Positions 43,538 to 52,116 are shown, counted from the first letter of the stretch. The stretch is 64,000 nt of DNA from Leeuwenhoekiella parthenopeia (GCF_020782115.1 NZ_JAJGMW010000013.1:1-64000); one strand, 5' to 3'. The notes: a model not told the origin generated them from the sequence alone. Made by a program: numbers and translations.

Positions 43538-45472
43538 TTATTTAAATACCTGAAAAATGTGAAAAGGTAATGAGGGGTGCAATTCCACATAATTCCATTC
43601 TTCGTTCCAGGTATAGGTACTGTCTGTGATTACGTCTTTCAGCGTCAATTCAGAACCCGGTGCCAGATTCATCAGTTCGTATGGCAGGCGTAAACTACCG
43701 GCTTGTTTGTAATAGGGATCAAGACTCACGACAACGAGAATTTCGTTTTTAAAACCTTCATCCCACTTATAAAATGCCAGTAAACCGTCGTTATGCAGAT
43801 CGCAAAAACGAATATTATTGGTCTGCTGAAGTGCTGTGTGCTGTTTACGTACTGCGTTTATTTTGCTTATAAGGCGTATAAGTTTATTGTCTTTCTTCCA
43901 ATCCCAATGGCGAATCTGGTATTTTTCAGAATTCATATACTCTTCTTTTCCGGGAACAGGATCGCTCTCCATAAATTCATAAACGGGGCCGTATAAACCT
44001 ATATTTGAACTTAAGGTAGCAGCCAGTGCATAGCGAATAAGATGCTGTGCCTCGTTAGCTCCCTGCAGATGCCAGGGGTTGATGTCTGGTGTATTGGGCC
44101 AAAAATTGGGACGGTAATATTCCTTTTGTTTGGTCTGCGTAAGCTCGGTCATATACTCGATGAGTTCGCTTTTACTGGTACGCCAGGTGAAATAGGTATA
44201 CGACTGACTGTAGCCCTGTTTTGCAAGTTGCTGCATGATTTTTGGACGTGAAAAGGCTTCAGCTAAAAACAGCACATCGGGATGCTCTTTTTTAATTTCT
44301 GCAATAAACCAGTTCCAAAAATAGAAGGGTTTGGTATGCGGGTTATCAACTCTAAATATTTTGATTCCCATATCAACCCAATGCAAGGCTACGCTCAGCA
44401 ATTCTTCCCAGAGTTCTTTATAATCTTCAGACTCCCAGTAAAAATTGACGATGTCCTGGTATTTTTTTGGCGGATTCTCTGCGTATTGCATGGTACCATC
44501 TGGTCGCTTTTTAAACCATGACGGATGCTCGGTAAGGTAAGGATGGTCGGGAGCGGCCTGAAATGCAAGATCCATAGCCACTTCAATTCCTAAGCTTTCG
44601 GCGTGGTTGATTAGATTTCTGAAATCAGCTTCGGTCCCTAATTCCGGGTGAATGGCTTTATGGCCGCCGTGTTTAGAGCCTATACCCCACGGCACCCCAC
44701 TATCACCCGGTTCGGCATTGGTTGCATTATTTCTTCCTTTTCGGTTTACTTCGCCTATAGGATGTATGGGTGGAAAATACAAGGTGTCAAAACCCATCGC
44801 CGCCACGCGTGGCAACAAACGCTCACAATCTTTAAAAGTCCCGTGTTTGCCCGGTTCTTCACTTGCTGAACGCGGAAAGAACTCATACCAGGTGCTAAAA
44901 CGGGCTTTAGAGCGATCTACATAGACTTCAAGCGCTTTACTTTCGTGGGCGAGATTTCGCGTTGGATGATCTCTAAAAATGCGGTGCAAGTCTTCAGAAA
45001 TGGCGTATTTGCAGGCCTCATCATAACGTTTTTCGTCTGCAAACAAATCTTGGAGCATTCCTACATAGTGCTTCCCGTTGTCATCCAGTTTTTGGCTAAC
45101 TGCCTCCAGATGTTGAATGCCGTCGAGCAACTCGCTTTTTACATATTGAGCATCCTTTAGTTTAACTTCTATACCATGTTGCCAGTTGAGCGGATGATCA
45201 ATCCACCCACGAATCTTGTATTCATAAAATCCCTGGTGTTCTACTCTAAAAGCGGCAGCATAGGCATCATTTACTAATGGAGCCATTCGTACGGTTTGCC
45301 AGGTTTTATCTGTTTTACGCTTAAAGCAAACTTCGACCTGTAATACATCGTGGCCATCTCCCAGCACATCTGCGGTTACGTGTACCAGTTCACCGGTTAC
45401 TCTTTTGATAAAAAAATCCCCACCTTGCAGCTGGGGTTCTATATTTTCTATAACAATGCGTTCTCGTGTCAA
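43538..45472 (-). CDS. glgE: Maltose-1-phosphate maltosyltransferase GlgE
   Basis: 644 residues of GH13 subfamily 3. It transfers maltose from maltose-1-phosphate onto alpha-glucan. The N-terminal DUF3416 sandwich (about 1-110) precedes a helical insert, then the barrel: KHGTFKDCERLLPRVAAMGF, DTLYFPPIHPIGEVNRKGR, nucleophile Asp in IKIFRVDNPHTKP, acid Glu in VLFLAEAFSRPK, and a C-terminal sandwich. It is the promoter-proximal gene of the operon. The family call is secure by DUF3416 and the FRVDNPHTKP motif. Confidence 0.97.
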   Translation of the reverse strand: MTRERIVIENIEPQLQGGDFFIKRVTGELVHVTADVLGDGHDVLQVEVCFKRKTDKTWQTVRMAPLVNDAYAAAFRVEHQGFYEYKIRGWIDHPLNWQHGIEVKLKDAQYVKSELLDGIQHLEAVSQKLDDNGKHYVGMLQDLFADEKRYDEACKYAISEDLHRIFRDHPTRNLAHESKALEVYVDRSKARFSTWYEFFPRSASEEPGKHGTFKDCERLLPRVAAMGFDTLYFPPIHPIGEVNRKGRNNATNAEPGDSGVPWGIGSKHGGHKAIHPELGTEADFRNLINHAESLGIEVAMDLAFQAAPDHPYLTEHPSWFKKRPDGTMQYAENPPKKYQDIVNFYWESEDYKELWEELLSVALHWVDMGIKIFRVDNPHTKPFYFWNWFIAEIKKEHPDVLFLAEAFSRPKIMQQLAKQGYSQSYTYFTWRTSKSELIEYMTELTQTKQKEYYRPNFWPNTPDINPWHLQGANEAQHLIRYALAATLSSNIGLYGPVYEFMESDPVPGKEEYMNSEKYQIRHWDWKKDNKLIRLISKINAVRKQHTALQQTNNIRFCDLHNDGLLAFYKWDEGFKNEILVVVSLDPYYKQAGSLRLPYELMNLAPGSELTLKDVITDSTYTWNEEWNYVELHPSLPFHIFQVFK

Positions 45473-45661
45473 GGTTGGTTAATTTAAATTTTTGATTAAA
45501 TAAATAATACTCTTTAAAAATAGCAATTATTAATGATAACTGCTTTTAAAATACAAATTTGACAATTGTGTTAACACTCCTAAGCGTTAGTCTTTTGTTA
45601 AAACCCCGACCAAGCGTAGCAGAGCTACAGACTTTGGCTAATTTTAAACAAAAAGAATACT

Positions 45662-46135
45662 ATGAAAAAAATACTGATTTTAGGCTTGCTGGTGAGTTTT
45701 GCTGCCTGTAAAGGCACGGCTCAGCAGGAAAAGCAGGAGAATTTTCCGGTGACCAAGACCGAAGCAGAATGGAGAGCTGAGCTTTCTTCTGAAGAATTTT
45801 ATGTGCTAAGAGAGGAAGGTACCGAACGTGCCTTTACCAGCGATTTGCTCAACAACAAGCAAAAAGGTACTTACGTATGTGCGGCCTGCCAAACCCCGGT
45901 TTTTAAAAGCGAAACCAAGTTTGACAGTGGTACCGGCTGGCCTTCATTTTACGATTATATTGAAGGTAATGTCGCATTCTCTTCAGATAACAAACTGGGC
46001 TATACCCGCACCGAAGAGCATTGCGCTACCTGTGGCGGACATCTGGGACACGTTTTTGATGACGGACCAAAACCAACCGGCAAGCGCCATTGCATCAATG
46101 GTGTGGCATTAGATTTTGTTCCTGAAGCCCCCTAA
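45662..46135 (+). CDS. msrB: Exported peptide-methionine (R)-S-oxide reductase
   Basis: 157 residues. The signal ends FAAC (Cys16), so it is probably a lipoprotein. The MsrB domain follows: TEAEWRAELSSEEFYVLREE, first zinc pair VCAAC, DSGTGWPSFYDYIEG, second zinc pair HCATCGGHLGHVFDDGP, and the catalytic Cys in KRHCINGVALDF. It repairs oxidised methionines in envelope proteins. Its last two codons and stop lie in a dispersed repeat (46130-46213). A cytoplasmic paralog follows, 216 bp on. Confidence 0.95.
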   Translation: MKKILILGLLVSFAACKGTAQQEKQENFPVTKTEAEWRAELSSEEFYVLREEGTERAFTSDLLNNKQKGTYVCAACQTPVFKSETKFDSGTGWPSFYDYIEGNVAFSSDNKLGYTRTEEHCATCGGHLGHVFDDGPKPTGKRHCINGVALDFVPEAP

Positions 46136-46213
46136 CCCCCAAAGGGGAAACAGATCTTACCTTAAAACAAAAATTTATATTACTAAAGGCCTCCCTTTGA
46201 AGGGAGGTTGAGG
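46130..46213. repeat. Dispersed-repeat-like palindromic element
   Basis: It begins with CCCCCTAACCCCCAAAGGGG and ends in CCTCCCTTTGAAGGGAGG, a perfect 8-bp-arm hairpin. Such paired C-run/G-run blocks are seen repeatedly between genes in Bacteroidota. Here the element has entered the end of msrB and supplies its stop codon (46133-46135). It may also serve as a terminator. Confidence 0.6.
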
Positions 46214-46351
46214 GATGTAAATTGGAGGCATCTAAAAGAGTACTAAAGCTTGTAGAAGAATGACATTTCAACCGAAACCTTTTATAAGTGCGTCGAAGTG
46301 CGGATTAAGCGATTTCCGTCTTCACGGAAATGAAAAAAGAGAATTATAATC

Positions 46352-46750
46352 ATGAAAGAATATCCTGTAAAGAAAACGGAAGCCCAATGGAAAGAACAAT
46401 TGGGCCCCGAGCGTTATCAAATTCTACGCGGTAAAGGCACCGAAAGACCACATACCGGTAAGTACAATCTGCATTTTGAAAAAGATGGCACCTACCACTG
46501 TGGGGCCTGTGATGCCAGGCTCTTTGAGGCTGACAGCAAATTTGAGAGCGGTTGCGGCTGGCCCAGTTTTGACGAGTCGATCCCCGGAGCTGTCGAGTAC
46601 GTGCGCGATACCACCTTTGGAATGATACGTACCGAAATTTTATGCGCAAACTGCGGCAGTCACTTAGGTCACGTTTTTGATGATGGCCCTACCGAAACCG
46701 GACAACGCTATTGCGTGAACTCGGCTTCAATAGACTTCGAAAAGGAGTAA
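46352..46750 (+). CDS. msrB: Cytoplasmic peptide-methionine (R)-S-oxide reductase
   Basis: 132 residues, no signal peptide. KKTEAQWKEQLGPERYQILR, zinc pair HCGACDARLFE, FESGCGWPSFDESIPG, second zinc pair LCANCGSHLGHVFDDGP, and catalytic Cys in QRYCVNSASIDF. It shares most motifs with the exported paralog upstream, so the pair reflects an old duplication with one copy per compartment. A short hairpin (ATTTCCGT/ACGGAAAT, 46312-46331) precedes its start. Confidence 0.95.
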   Translation: MKEYPVKKTEAQWKEQLGPERYQILRGKGTERPHTGKYNLHFEKDGTYHCGACDARLFEADSKFESGCGWPSFDESIPGAVEYVRDTTFGMIRTEILCANCGSHLGHVFDDGPTETGQRYCVNSASIDFEKE

Positions 46751-46809
46751 ATCCCTTTTTGGAACGACTCTTGATACTACCTCATTAAATAACCTATTAA
46801 AATACATAT

Positions 46810-47322
46810 ATGAAAAAATTACTTTCACTACTCGCCCTATTTGCAGTCATATTAACCTCTTGTACCGGGGATCCGGGACCTCCGGGACGCGATGGACTTG
46901 ACGGTCTTGATGCTCCACTACCTGCCGTTTATGAAGAGACAGCAAATTTTAATTATAATGCTGACGGGAATGTATGGACCTCTCAAGAATTTGGTTACAA
47001 CGGAGTTCTTGATGGAGATATCATAATTGTTTATTTAAATCTTGGTGGTAGTATTTGGACAAATTTACCTGTAAGCTATTTCGATGATCAAGGTGAATTT
47101 CAATATGTTTATGATTTTGATTATGCTAGTGGAACCGCACTGCTATCAATTATAGGTGATAGCGATTTAAGTACTATTGATGATTCTTACACAGCAGGAG
47201 TTCCAATTAGAATTGCGATTATTCCTTCAGACTTAATAGCGCAGTTTGACAAAACACCTAGCTTTAGTGAGTTAATGACTACACTTGATATTGAAGAAAG
47301 TGAAATTCAACTAAGAAAATAA
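46810..47322 (+). CDS. Lipoprotein with short collagen-like segment
   Basis: 170 residues. Lipobox VILTSC at Cys18 is followed by collagen-like Gly-x-y triplets (GDPGPPGRDGLDGLDAP, residues 20-36). The rest is Asp/Tyr/Ser-rich and acidic, probably a beta domain (YDFDYASGTALLSIIGDSDL). Such lipoproteins are common and poorly understood in Bacteroidota; collagen-like stalks may space a domain from the membrane. The body of the gene is clearly more AT-rich than its neighbours, which may mean recent acquisition. Terminated by a hairpin 22 bp downstream. Confidence 0.82.
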   Translation: MKKLLSLLALFAVILTSCTGDPGPPGRDGLDGLDAPLPAVYEETANFNYNADGNVWTSQEFGYNGVLDGDIIIVYLNLGGSIWTNLPVSYFDDQGEFQYVYDFDYASGTALLSIIGDSDLSTIDDSYTAGVPIRIAIIPSDLIAQFDKTPSFSELMTTLDIEESEIQLRK

Positions 47323-47343
47323 TTGAGAAATAATAATTATACA

Positions 47344-47373
47344 AATAGCCCGCAATCTCGCGGGCTATTTTTT
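47344..47373 (+). terminator. Terminator of the collagen-like lipoprotein gene
   Basis: Arms AATAGCCCGC and GCGGGCTATT around AATCTC, then T6. The TTG that best starts the next gene lies within the end of the T-run. Confidence 0.93.
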
Positions 47374-47968
47374 GGTCTTAAGCCAAATAAAAGCTGATAC
47401 TATTAAAAAGTTACTTCAAGAAATAAGACAATGTAAGTTCTGCGAACCGCAGTTGCCTTTAGGCCCTAACCCTATTATTTCGGCTTCGCCAAAGAGCAAA
47501 ATCGTTTTGGCAAGTCAGTCACCGGGTCGTATTGCCCACGAGCAGTCTGTCGCCTGGGATGATCCCAGCGGGCGCCGTTTGTGCGAATGGCTTGATGTAG
47601 ATGAAAAAACCTTTTACAATCCCGATAATTTTGCGATTCTGCCTTTAGGCTTTTGCTATCCCGGTAAAGGCAAAACCGGTGATCTCCCGCCCAGACCCGA
47701 GTGTGCTCCGCTTTGGCATAAACAGGTAACCGACAGATTTGAATGCGACCCGCTTTACATCTTAATCGGTAATCATTCCCAGCAATTCTACCTTCAGGAT
47801 AAGCTCACGTTAACGCGGCGTATTCAGAATTTTGAAGCCTATTTGCCCAAGTATTTTGTACTCCCCCATCCTTCTCCGGTTAATCATTTCTGGCTGAATA
47901 AAAACAAGTGGTTTGAAAGCGCTGTTTTGCCGGTTCTTAAAGCCGAAATCCAAAAACGCCTTTTGTAA
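47372..47968 (+). CDS. Uracil-DNA glycosylase family protein
   Basis: 198 residues. QCKFCEPQLPLGPNPII near the N-terminus, VLASQSPGRIAHEQSVAWDD, RRLCEWLDV, LPLGFCYPGKGKTGDLPPRP and the C-terminal VLPHPSPVNHFWLNKN are the features of the UDG-like family (uracil-DNA glycosylase superfamily with the QCxxC-like start). The presumed active-site loop SQSPGRIAHE replaces the GQDPYH/GQAPG of known glycosylases, so activity is not certain. The only plausible start is TTG, in the T-run of the preceding terminator; the leader would then be minimal. Confidence 0.82.
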   Translation: MVLSQIKADTIKKLLQEIRQCKFCEPQLPLGPNPIISASPKSKIVLASQSPGRIAHEQSVAWDDPSGRRLCEWLDVDEKTFYNPDNFAILPLGFCYPGKGKTGDLPPRPECAPLWHKQVTDRFECDPLYILIGNHSQQFYLQDKLTLTRRIQNFEAYLPKYFVLPHPSPVNHFWLNKNKWFESAVLPVLKAEIQKRLL

Positions 47969-48055
47969 GCCTGTTTCTTAAAATCCCGAAGCTTTAGCGG
48001 TTCGTTTTTTAGGCATTTTATCCGTAAATTCGTGCCTTCAAATTTCACGGAAACT

Positions 48056-49432
48056 ATGAGTAAATACGATATTATTGTCTTAGGAAGTGGACCCGGTGGT
48101 TATGTTACAGCTATCAGAGCTTCACAATTAGGTTTTAAAACCGCTATTGTAGAAAAAGAAAGCCTTGGAGGGGTTTGCTTAAACTGGGGTTGTATCCCTA
48201 CCAAAGCCCTGCTTAAAAGTGCTCAGGTATTTGAATACCTTAAGCATGCTGAAGACTACGGTCTTAAAGTAGAAGGTGCCGATAAGGATTTTGACGCGGT
48301 TGTAAAGCGTAGTCGTAACGTGGCAGAAGGGATGAGCAAAGGCGTTCAGTTCCTGATGAAGAAAAATAAAATCGATGTTATTGAAGGTTTTGGCAAGCTA
48401 AAACCCGGTAAAAAAATTGATGTTGACGGTACCGAATACAGTGCAGATCACATCATCATCGCTACCGGAGCTCGCTCTCGCGAGTTGCCCAGTTTACCGC
48501 AGGATGGTAAGAAAATCATCGGCTATCGTAAGGCGATGACGCTTGACAAGCAACCAAAAAGCATGATCGTAGTAGGATCTGGAGCTATTGGTTGTGAGTT
48601 TGGTAGTTTTTACAATTCTATGGGTACCGAAGTGACCATCGTAGAGTACATGCCAAACATCGTTCCTGTAGAAGATGAGGAAGTGTCTAAGCAATTTGAA
48701 CGCAGTCTGAAAAAGGCGGGCATTAAAATTATGACCGAAGCTTCTGTAGAGTCTGTTGATACTTCAGGAGAGGGTGTGGTTGCTACCGTAAAAACTAAAA
48801 AAGGAGAAGAAAAACTGGAAGCAGATATCGTGCTTTCGGCAGTAGGTATTAAAACCAATATTGAAGGCATTGGCCTTGAAGACGTGGGTATTATTACCGA
48901 TAAGGATAAAGTGATTGTAAACGACTGGTACCAGACCAATATGCCGGGTTATTACGCTATTGGCGACATCACTCCAGGACCTGCGCTGGCACACGTAGCT
49001 TCAGCAGAAGGTATTATTTGTGTGGAAAAAATCGCTGGTATGCACGTAGAGAAATTAGACTACGGCAACATCCCGGGATGTACGTATGCATCGCCTGAAA
49101 TCGCTTCGGTAGGTATGACCGAAAAACAAGCGAAAGAAGCGGGTTACGAACTCAAAATCGGGAAATTCCCATTCTCCGCTTCCGGTAAGGCAAGTGCTGC
49201 CGGAAACAAAGATGGTTTTGTAAAAGTAATTTTTGACGCTAAATACGGTGAGTGGTTGGGTTGCCATATGATTGGCGCCGGTGTAACCGATATGATTGCC
49301 GAAGCTGTTTTAGGCCGTAAGCTTGAGACTACCGGTCACGAAGTACTTAAAGCTGTTCACCCGCACCCTACTATGAGTGAGGCCGTTATGGAAGCTGTAG
49401 CTGCCGCTTACGATGAAGTGATTCACTTATAG
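48056..49432 (+). CDS. lpdA: Dihydrolipoyl dehydrogenase
   Basis: 458 residues from MSKYDIIVLGSG; an eight-codon upstream extension is open but unlikely. It is the FAD/NAD-dependent E3 component of 2-oxoacid dehydrogenases. Motifs: GSGPGGYVTAIRASQLG (FAD), redox pair GGVCLNWGCIPTKALL, GSGAIGCEFGSFYNSMG (NAD), ATP/FAD-site GYYAIGDITPGPALAH, and the catalytic HPHPTMSEAVMEA. Partner E1 and E2 genes are not nearby. Followed by a short tandem repeat and a terminator. Confidence 0.97.
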   Translation: MSKYDIIVLGSGPGGYVTAIRASQLGFKTAIVEKESLGGVCLNWGCIPTKALLKSAQVFEYLKHAEDYGLKVEGADKDFDAVVKRSRNVAEGMSKGVQFLMKKNKIDVIEGFGKLKPGKKIDVDGTEYSADHIIIATGARSRELPSLPQDGKKIIGYRKAMTLDKQPKSMIVVGSGAIGCEFGSFYNSMGTEVTIVEYMPNIVPVEDEEVSKQFERSLKKAGIKIMTEASVESVDTSGEGVVATVKTKKGEEKLEADIVLSAVGIKTNIEGIGLEDVGIITDKDKVIVNDWYQTNMPGYYAIGDITPGPALAHVASAEGIICVEKIAGMHVEKLDYGNIPGCTYASPEIASVGMTEKQAKEAGYELKIGKFPFSASGKASAAGNKDGFVKVIFDAKYGEWLGCHMIGAGVTDMIAEAVLGRKLETTGHEVLKAVHPHPTMSEAVMEAVAAAYDEVIHL

Positions 49433-49433
49433 A

Positions 49434-49458
49434 GTTCGGAGTTCGGAGTTCGGAGTTC
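49434..49458. repeat. 7-bp tandem repeat, 3.5 copies
   Basis: Three and a half exact copies of GTTCGGA directly after the lpdA stop codon. Confidence 0.9.
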
Positions 49459-49468
49459 AAATAGAATT

Positions 49469-49506
49469 AAAATCCCCTGAATGCTTTATGCTTCAGGGGA
49501 TTTTTT
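49469..49506. terminator. lpdA terminator
   Basis: Arms AATCCCCTGAATGC and GCTTCAGGGGATT (one bulge) around TTTAT, followed by T6. Confidence 0.9.
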
Positions 49507-49594
49507 ATTGTTTACGATTGCACACCACGTTTTACTTCTCACCTCTAACTTACTTCAAATTAAGCCCATTCCATTAACCAATAACAGTTAACAA

Positions 49595-50323
49595 TTAACT
49601 GCCTTGCACCAGGTCACAAAACCAAAAGCCGGTGTCCCAGGGCTTTTCGTCATCGCTAAAGCAATTATCATCCTCATTTTCGGCAGGGGCATAGCTGCGG
49701 AGCACTTTTTCGCCTACGCGAAAGTCGACCGGATTTTTAAAAATTGGTCCTTCAAAAACAAAGGTGTGAAACTCTCCGTTTTCACCACAGGGGTCTACAC
49801 CTTCCGGCAAATCGGCTAAAAACTGCTTATCTATTAACCGGCCTGCAAAAGATTCGTCAAGCAGTTTGGCATTTACACAAACCGTAATCGCTTTTAATCC
49901 CAGATCGATGAACTCGTTTATAAGCGCTTTCGTATCCTGTTTCCAAAGCGGAAAAACAGCCTGAAGCCCAACTGATTTCAATTGGTCTTCGCGGTATTTG
50001 CGTAAATCTTCCAGAAAAATATCCCCAAAAATAGCGTGCGTGTTTCCCGCGTCCTTCAATCTTCGGGCCGCGTCACCCAGAATTCTGGAATATTCAGACA
50101 TCATAACATTTCCGTTTAAAGAAATTTTTTCCAGCGGAAAACCCAATGCTTCAGCCTGTAAATCAAGTAATTCCTCACGCAAACCGTGCATCGAAACCCG
50201 GTTTACATCGGCATTCACTGTAGTGATCAATTGGGTGATTTCGTATTCTGATTGCTGAAGCATTTGATAAAGGGCCAAAGCCGAATCTTTACCACTACTC
50301 CAGTTGAAATAAGCTTGTTTCAA
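49595..50323 (-). CDS. Dph6-like ATP-PPase (diphthine-ammonia-ligase family)
   Basis: 242 residues. The N-terminal PP-loop is YFNWSSGKDSALALYQML, with SGKDS in place of SGGKDS. TTVNADVNRVSMHGLREELL, GDIFLEDLRKYREDQLKSVG and the C-terminal DPCGENGEFHTFVFEGPIF are the signatures of the Dph6/MJ0570 family. In eukaryotes and archaea Dph6 amidates diphthine on EF2. Bacterial EF-G lacks diphthamide, so the bacterial substrate is unknown. It lies 9 bp downstream of aroQ on the same strand. Confidence 0.88.
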   Translation of the reverse strand: MKQAYFNWSSGKDSALALYQMLQQSEYEITQLITTVNADVNRVSMHGLREELLDLQAEALGFPLEKISLNGNVMMSEYSRILGDAARRLKDAGNTHAIFGDIFLEDLRKYREDQLKSVGLQAVFPLWKQDTKALINEFIDLGLKAITVCVNAKLLDESFAGRLIDKQFLADLPEGVDPCGENGEFHTFVFEGPIFKNPVDFRVGEKVLRSYAPAENEDDNCFSDDEKPWDTGFWFCDLVQGS

Positions 50324-50332
50324 AAGATGGAT

Positions 50333-50758
50333 TTACAGGAACGATTTGATCGCCAGTTCATAACTCTGCAAACCAAAACCTACAATGATGCCTTTGGCGT
50401 GCTTCGAAACGTAGGACTGATGCCTAAAGGCTTCCCGGGCAAAGGTGTTGGAGATGTGCACTTCAACAACAGGCACGTTTACCGCTGCAATGGCATCACC
50501 TATGCCCACCGAAGTATGTGTATAAGCAGCCGCATTGAGGACAATACCGTCAAAAACGCCGTCAGCTTCCTGAATTTTGGTAATCAAATCGCCTTCAGAA
50601 TTGGATTGAAAATAGGATAGCTCCGTCTCTTTAAATTGAAACTGAAGCGTTGAAAAATAATCTCCAAACGACTGACTGCCATAGATACCGGGTTCGCGTT
50701 TGCCCAGCAGGTTGAGATTGGGACCGTTTAGGATAAGTATTTTGAGTTCCTGAGCCAT
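50333..50758 (-). CDS. aroQ: Type II 3-dehydroquinate dehydratase
   Basis: 141 residues. It dehydrates 3-dehydroquinate in the shikimate pathway. Signatures: NGPNLNLLGKREPGIYGSQS with the catalytic Tyr, SNSEGDLITKIQ, LNAAAYTHTSVGIGDAI, VEVHISNTFAREAFRHQSYVS with the catalytic His. The second motif usually reads NPGAYTHTS; here it is NAAAYTHTS. Length is normal. It shares a strand and likely a transcript with the Dph6-like gene. Confidence 0.96.
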   Translation of the reverse strand: MAQELKILILNGPNLNLLGKREPGIYGSQSFGDYFSTLQFQFKETELSYFQSNSEGDLITKIQEADGVFDGIVLNAAAYTHTSVGIGDAIAAVNVPVVEVHISNTFAREAFRHQSYVSKHAKGIIVGFGLQSYELAIKSFL

Positions 50759-50801
50759 GGGTTGTTATTTGAGGTTTTAAAGATAGTTGTTTATCAAAAA
50801 T

Positions 50802-51377
50802 CTAAAAACGATAACCCAACCCAATGTTTAAGTAATTGGTTCGAATTTCCGGAGCAGCTTTAGGTTTGTAAAATTTATTTAACTGGAATGTATAGCGCGC
50901 TTCGAGAAAAAAGTTATCAGAAATATCGTAGCCTATGCCCCCTCCTGCTCCTACATTTAGCTTATTTACATCTCCTTCAGAATATCCCAAATCTTCTAAA
51001 ATGTAGGTGAACTGAGGCCCCACCTGAATAAAAAAATCTGAAGGTCCTACATAATACTGAATAAAAACCGGAACCTGCAAAAAATTTGATTCATTGTTTC
51101 TGGCGTAATTTAGGCCTCCGCTTAAAGCAAAATTTTCTGACCAGCGGTACTGCCCTCCTATTCCTAAATAGAATCCACTTTCTGAATTGGTATCTTCTAC
51201 GTAAGTATTTCGAATGACGGGATCAAAGTCACTAAAAGGGTTTGCTTCCGCAAAATCCATTTTAAACGTTGATGTTGCTAACAAATATCCTGCATTCACG
51301 TCCCATTTGAATTCCTGTGCAAAACCCGATAAACCGGAAAAAGTTAGACCTAAAAAAAGAAAAAAATGTTTCATCAT
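50802..51377 (-). CDS. Outer-membrane beta-barrel protein A
   Basis: 191 residues. Signal peptide 1-20 ending SGFAQ; the second Met is also possible as start. Alternating hydrophobic/polar strands, SESGFYLGIGGQYRWSENFA, FLQVPVFIQYYVGPSDFFIQVGP, GYDISDNFFLEARYTFQL and a terminal LGYRF, which has the C-terminal aromatic typical of barrels. It is an OmpW/OmpX-size porin-family protein. First of four paralogous barrels on this strand by position. Confidence 0.85.
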   Translation of the reverse strand: MMKHFFLFLGLTFSGLSGFAQEFKWDVNAGYLLATSTFKMDFAEANPFSDFDPVIRNTYVEDTNSESGFYLGIGGQYRWSENFALSGGLNYARNNESNFLQVPVFIQYYVGPSDFFIQVGPQFTYILEDLGYSEGDVNKLNVGAGGGIGYDISDNFFLEARYTFQLNKFYKPKAAPEIRTNYLNIGLGYRF

Positions 51378-51396
51378 AAAATGAATTAATTAAAAA

Positions 51397-51418
51397 AGGC
51401 CTCCGAAGAAGCCTTTAA
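51397..51418 (-). terminator. Terminator of barrel B
   Basis: Arms AAAGGC and GCCTTT with an inner GAAGAA segment, 19 bp after the stop of the gene starting at 51964; T-rich on the minus strand. Confidence 0.65.
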
Positions 51419-51436
51419 ATAAAAGGTCACAGTGAA

Positions 51437-51964
51437 TTAGAACTTATAACCTACACCTATCTGTAATGAATTGATTCGCGCAGTAATACCATCTGCTCCT
51501 TCCAGATCACTATTAACTCGGTTAGTTAATTCGAATGCATATCTGGCATTAATAAAAAAGCTTTCATTGATATCATATCCTAACCCAAAGGCTGCATCGA
51601 TACCCAAGTTATTGATCCCTTCTGCCTCTTCATCGATATTTAAAGTTGCCTGAGGTCCACCCATTAAATGAAAACCGGATTCTGAAATATAATATTTTAG
51701 AAAAATAGGAATATAGAGAAGACCACTATCATTAATGTTTCCATAGAGTACTTCTGGCTGTACGTGAAGAGATTCAGTTACCCCTATATCAACCAAGGCT
51801 CCAAGATAAAATCCAGAATCTGAACTGGAAAATGAAGCAGCTCCATCTGCAGAAGCTTTGGCTTCAGCGTTTAAAAAACCTGCAGTTAATCCAAATTTAG
51901 TTTCCTGAGCAAACAATGAAGAAGTTGACAAAGCAACAAGCAATAAAAAAGTAATTTTTTTCAT
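51437..51964 (-). CDS. Outer-membrane beta-barrel protein B
   Basis: 175 residues. Signal peptide ending SLFAQ. It shares with barrel A the DSGFYLGALVDIGVTE strand pattern, LLYIPIFLKYYISESGFHLMGGPQA, GYDINESFFINARYAFEL and terminal GVGYKF. There are eight predicted strands. A -7 box lies 24-31 bp upstream of the start. It resembles barrel A more than C or D. Confidence 0.87.
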   Translation of the reverse strand: MKKITFLLLVALSTSSLFAQETKFGLTAGFLNAEAKASADGAASFSSSDSGFYLGALVDIGVTESLHVQPEVLYGNINDSGLLYIPIFLKYYISESGFHLMGGPQATLNIDEEAEGINNLGIDAAFGLGYDINESFFINARYAFELTNRVNSDLEGADGITARINSLQIGVGYKF

Positions 51965-51987
51965 AATGAAATTTTAATAGTTTAAAA

Positions 51988-51995
51988 CAAACATA
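51988..51995 (-). promoter_or_regulatory. Putative -7 box TATGTTTG for barrel B
   Basis: Exact TAnnTTTG on the minus strand, 23 bp before the ATG at 51964. Confidence 0.5.
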
Positions 51996-52116
51996 ATGCG
52001 TTTAACTATTAAGTTAGTTCATTTTACAGCGTGTTTTTAGTAATTAACTGAATATCAGAATTCAATCGAATCAATTTATTTTGATTCTAATTAGAACTAA
52101 ATCGGTTTAAATAAAA

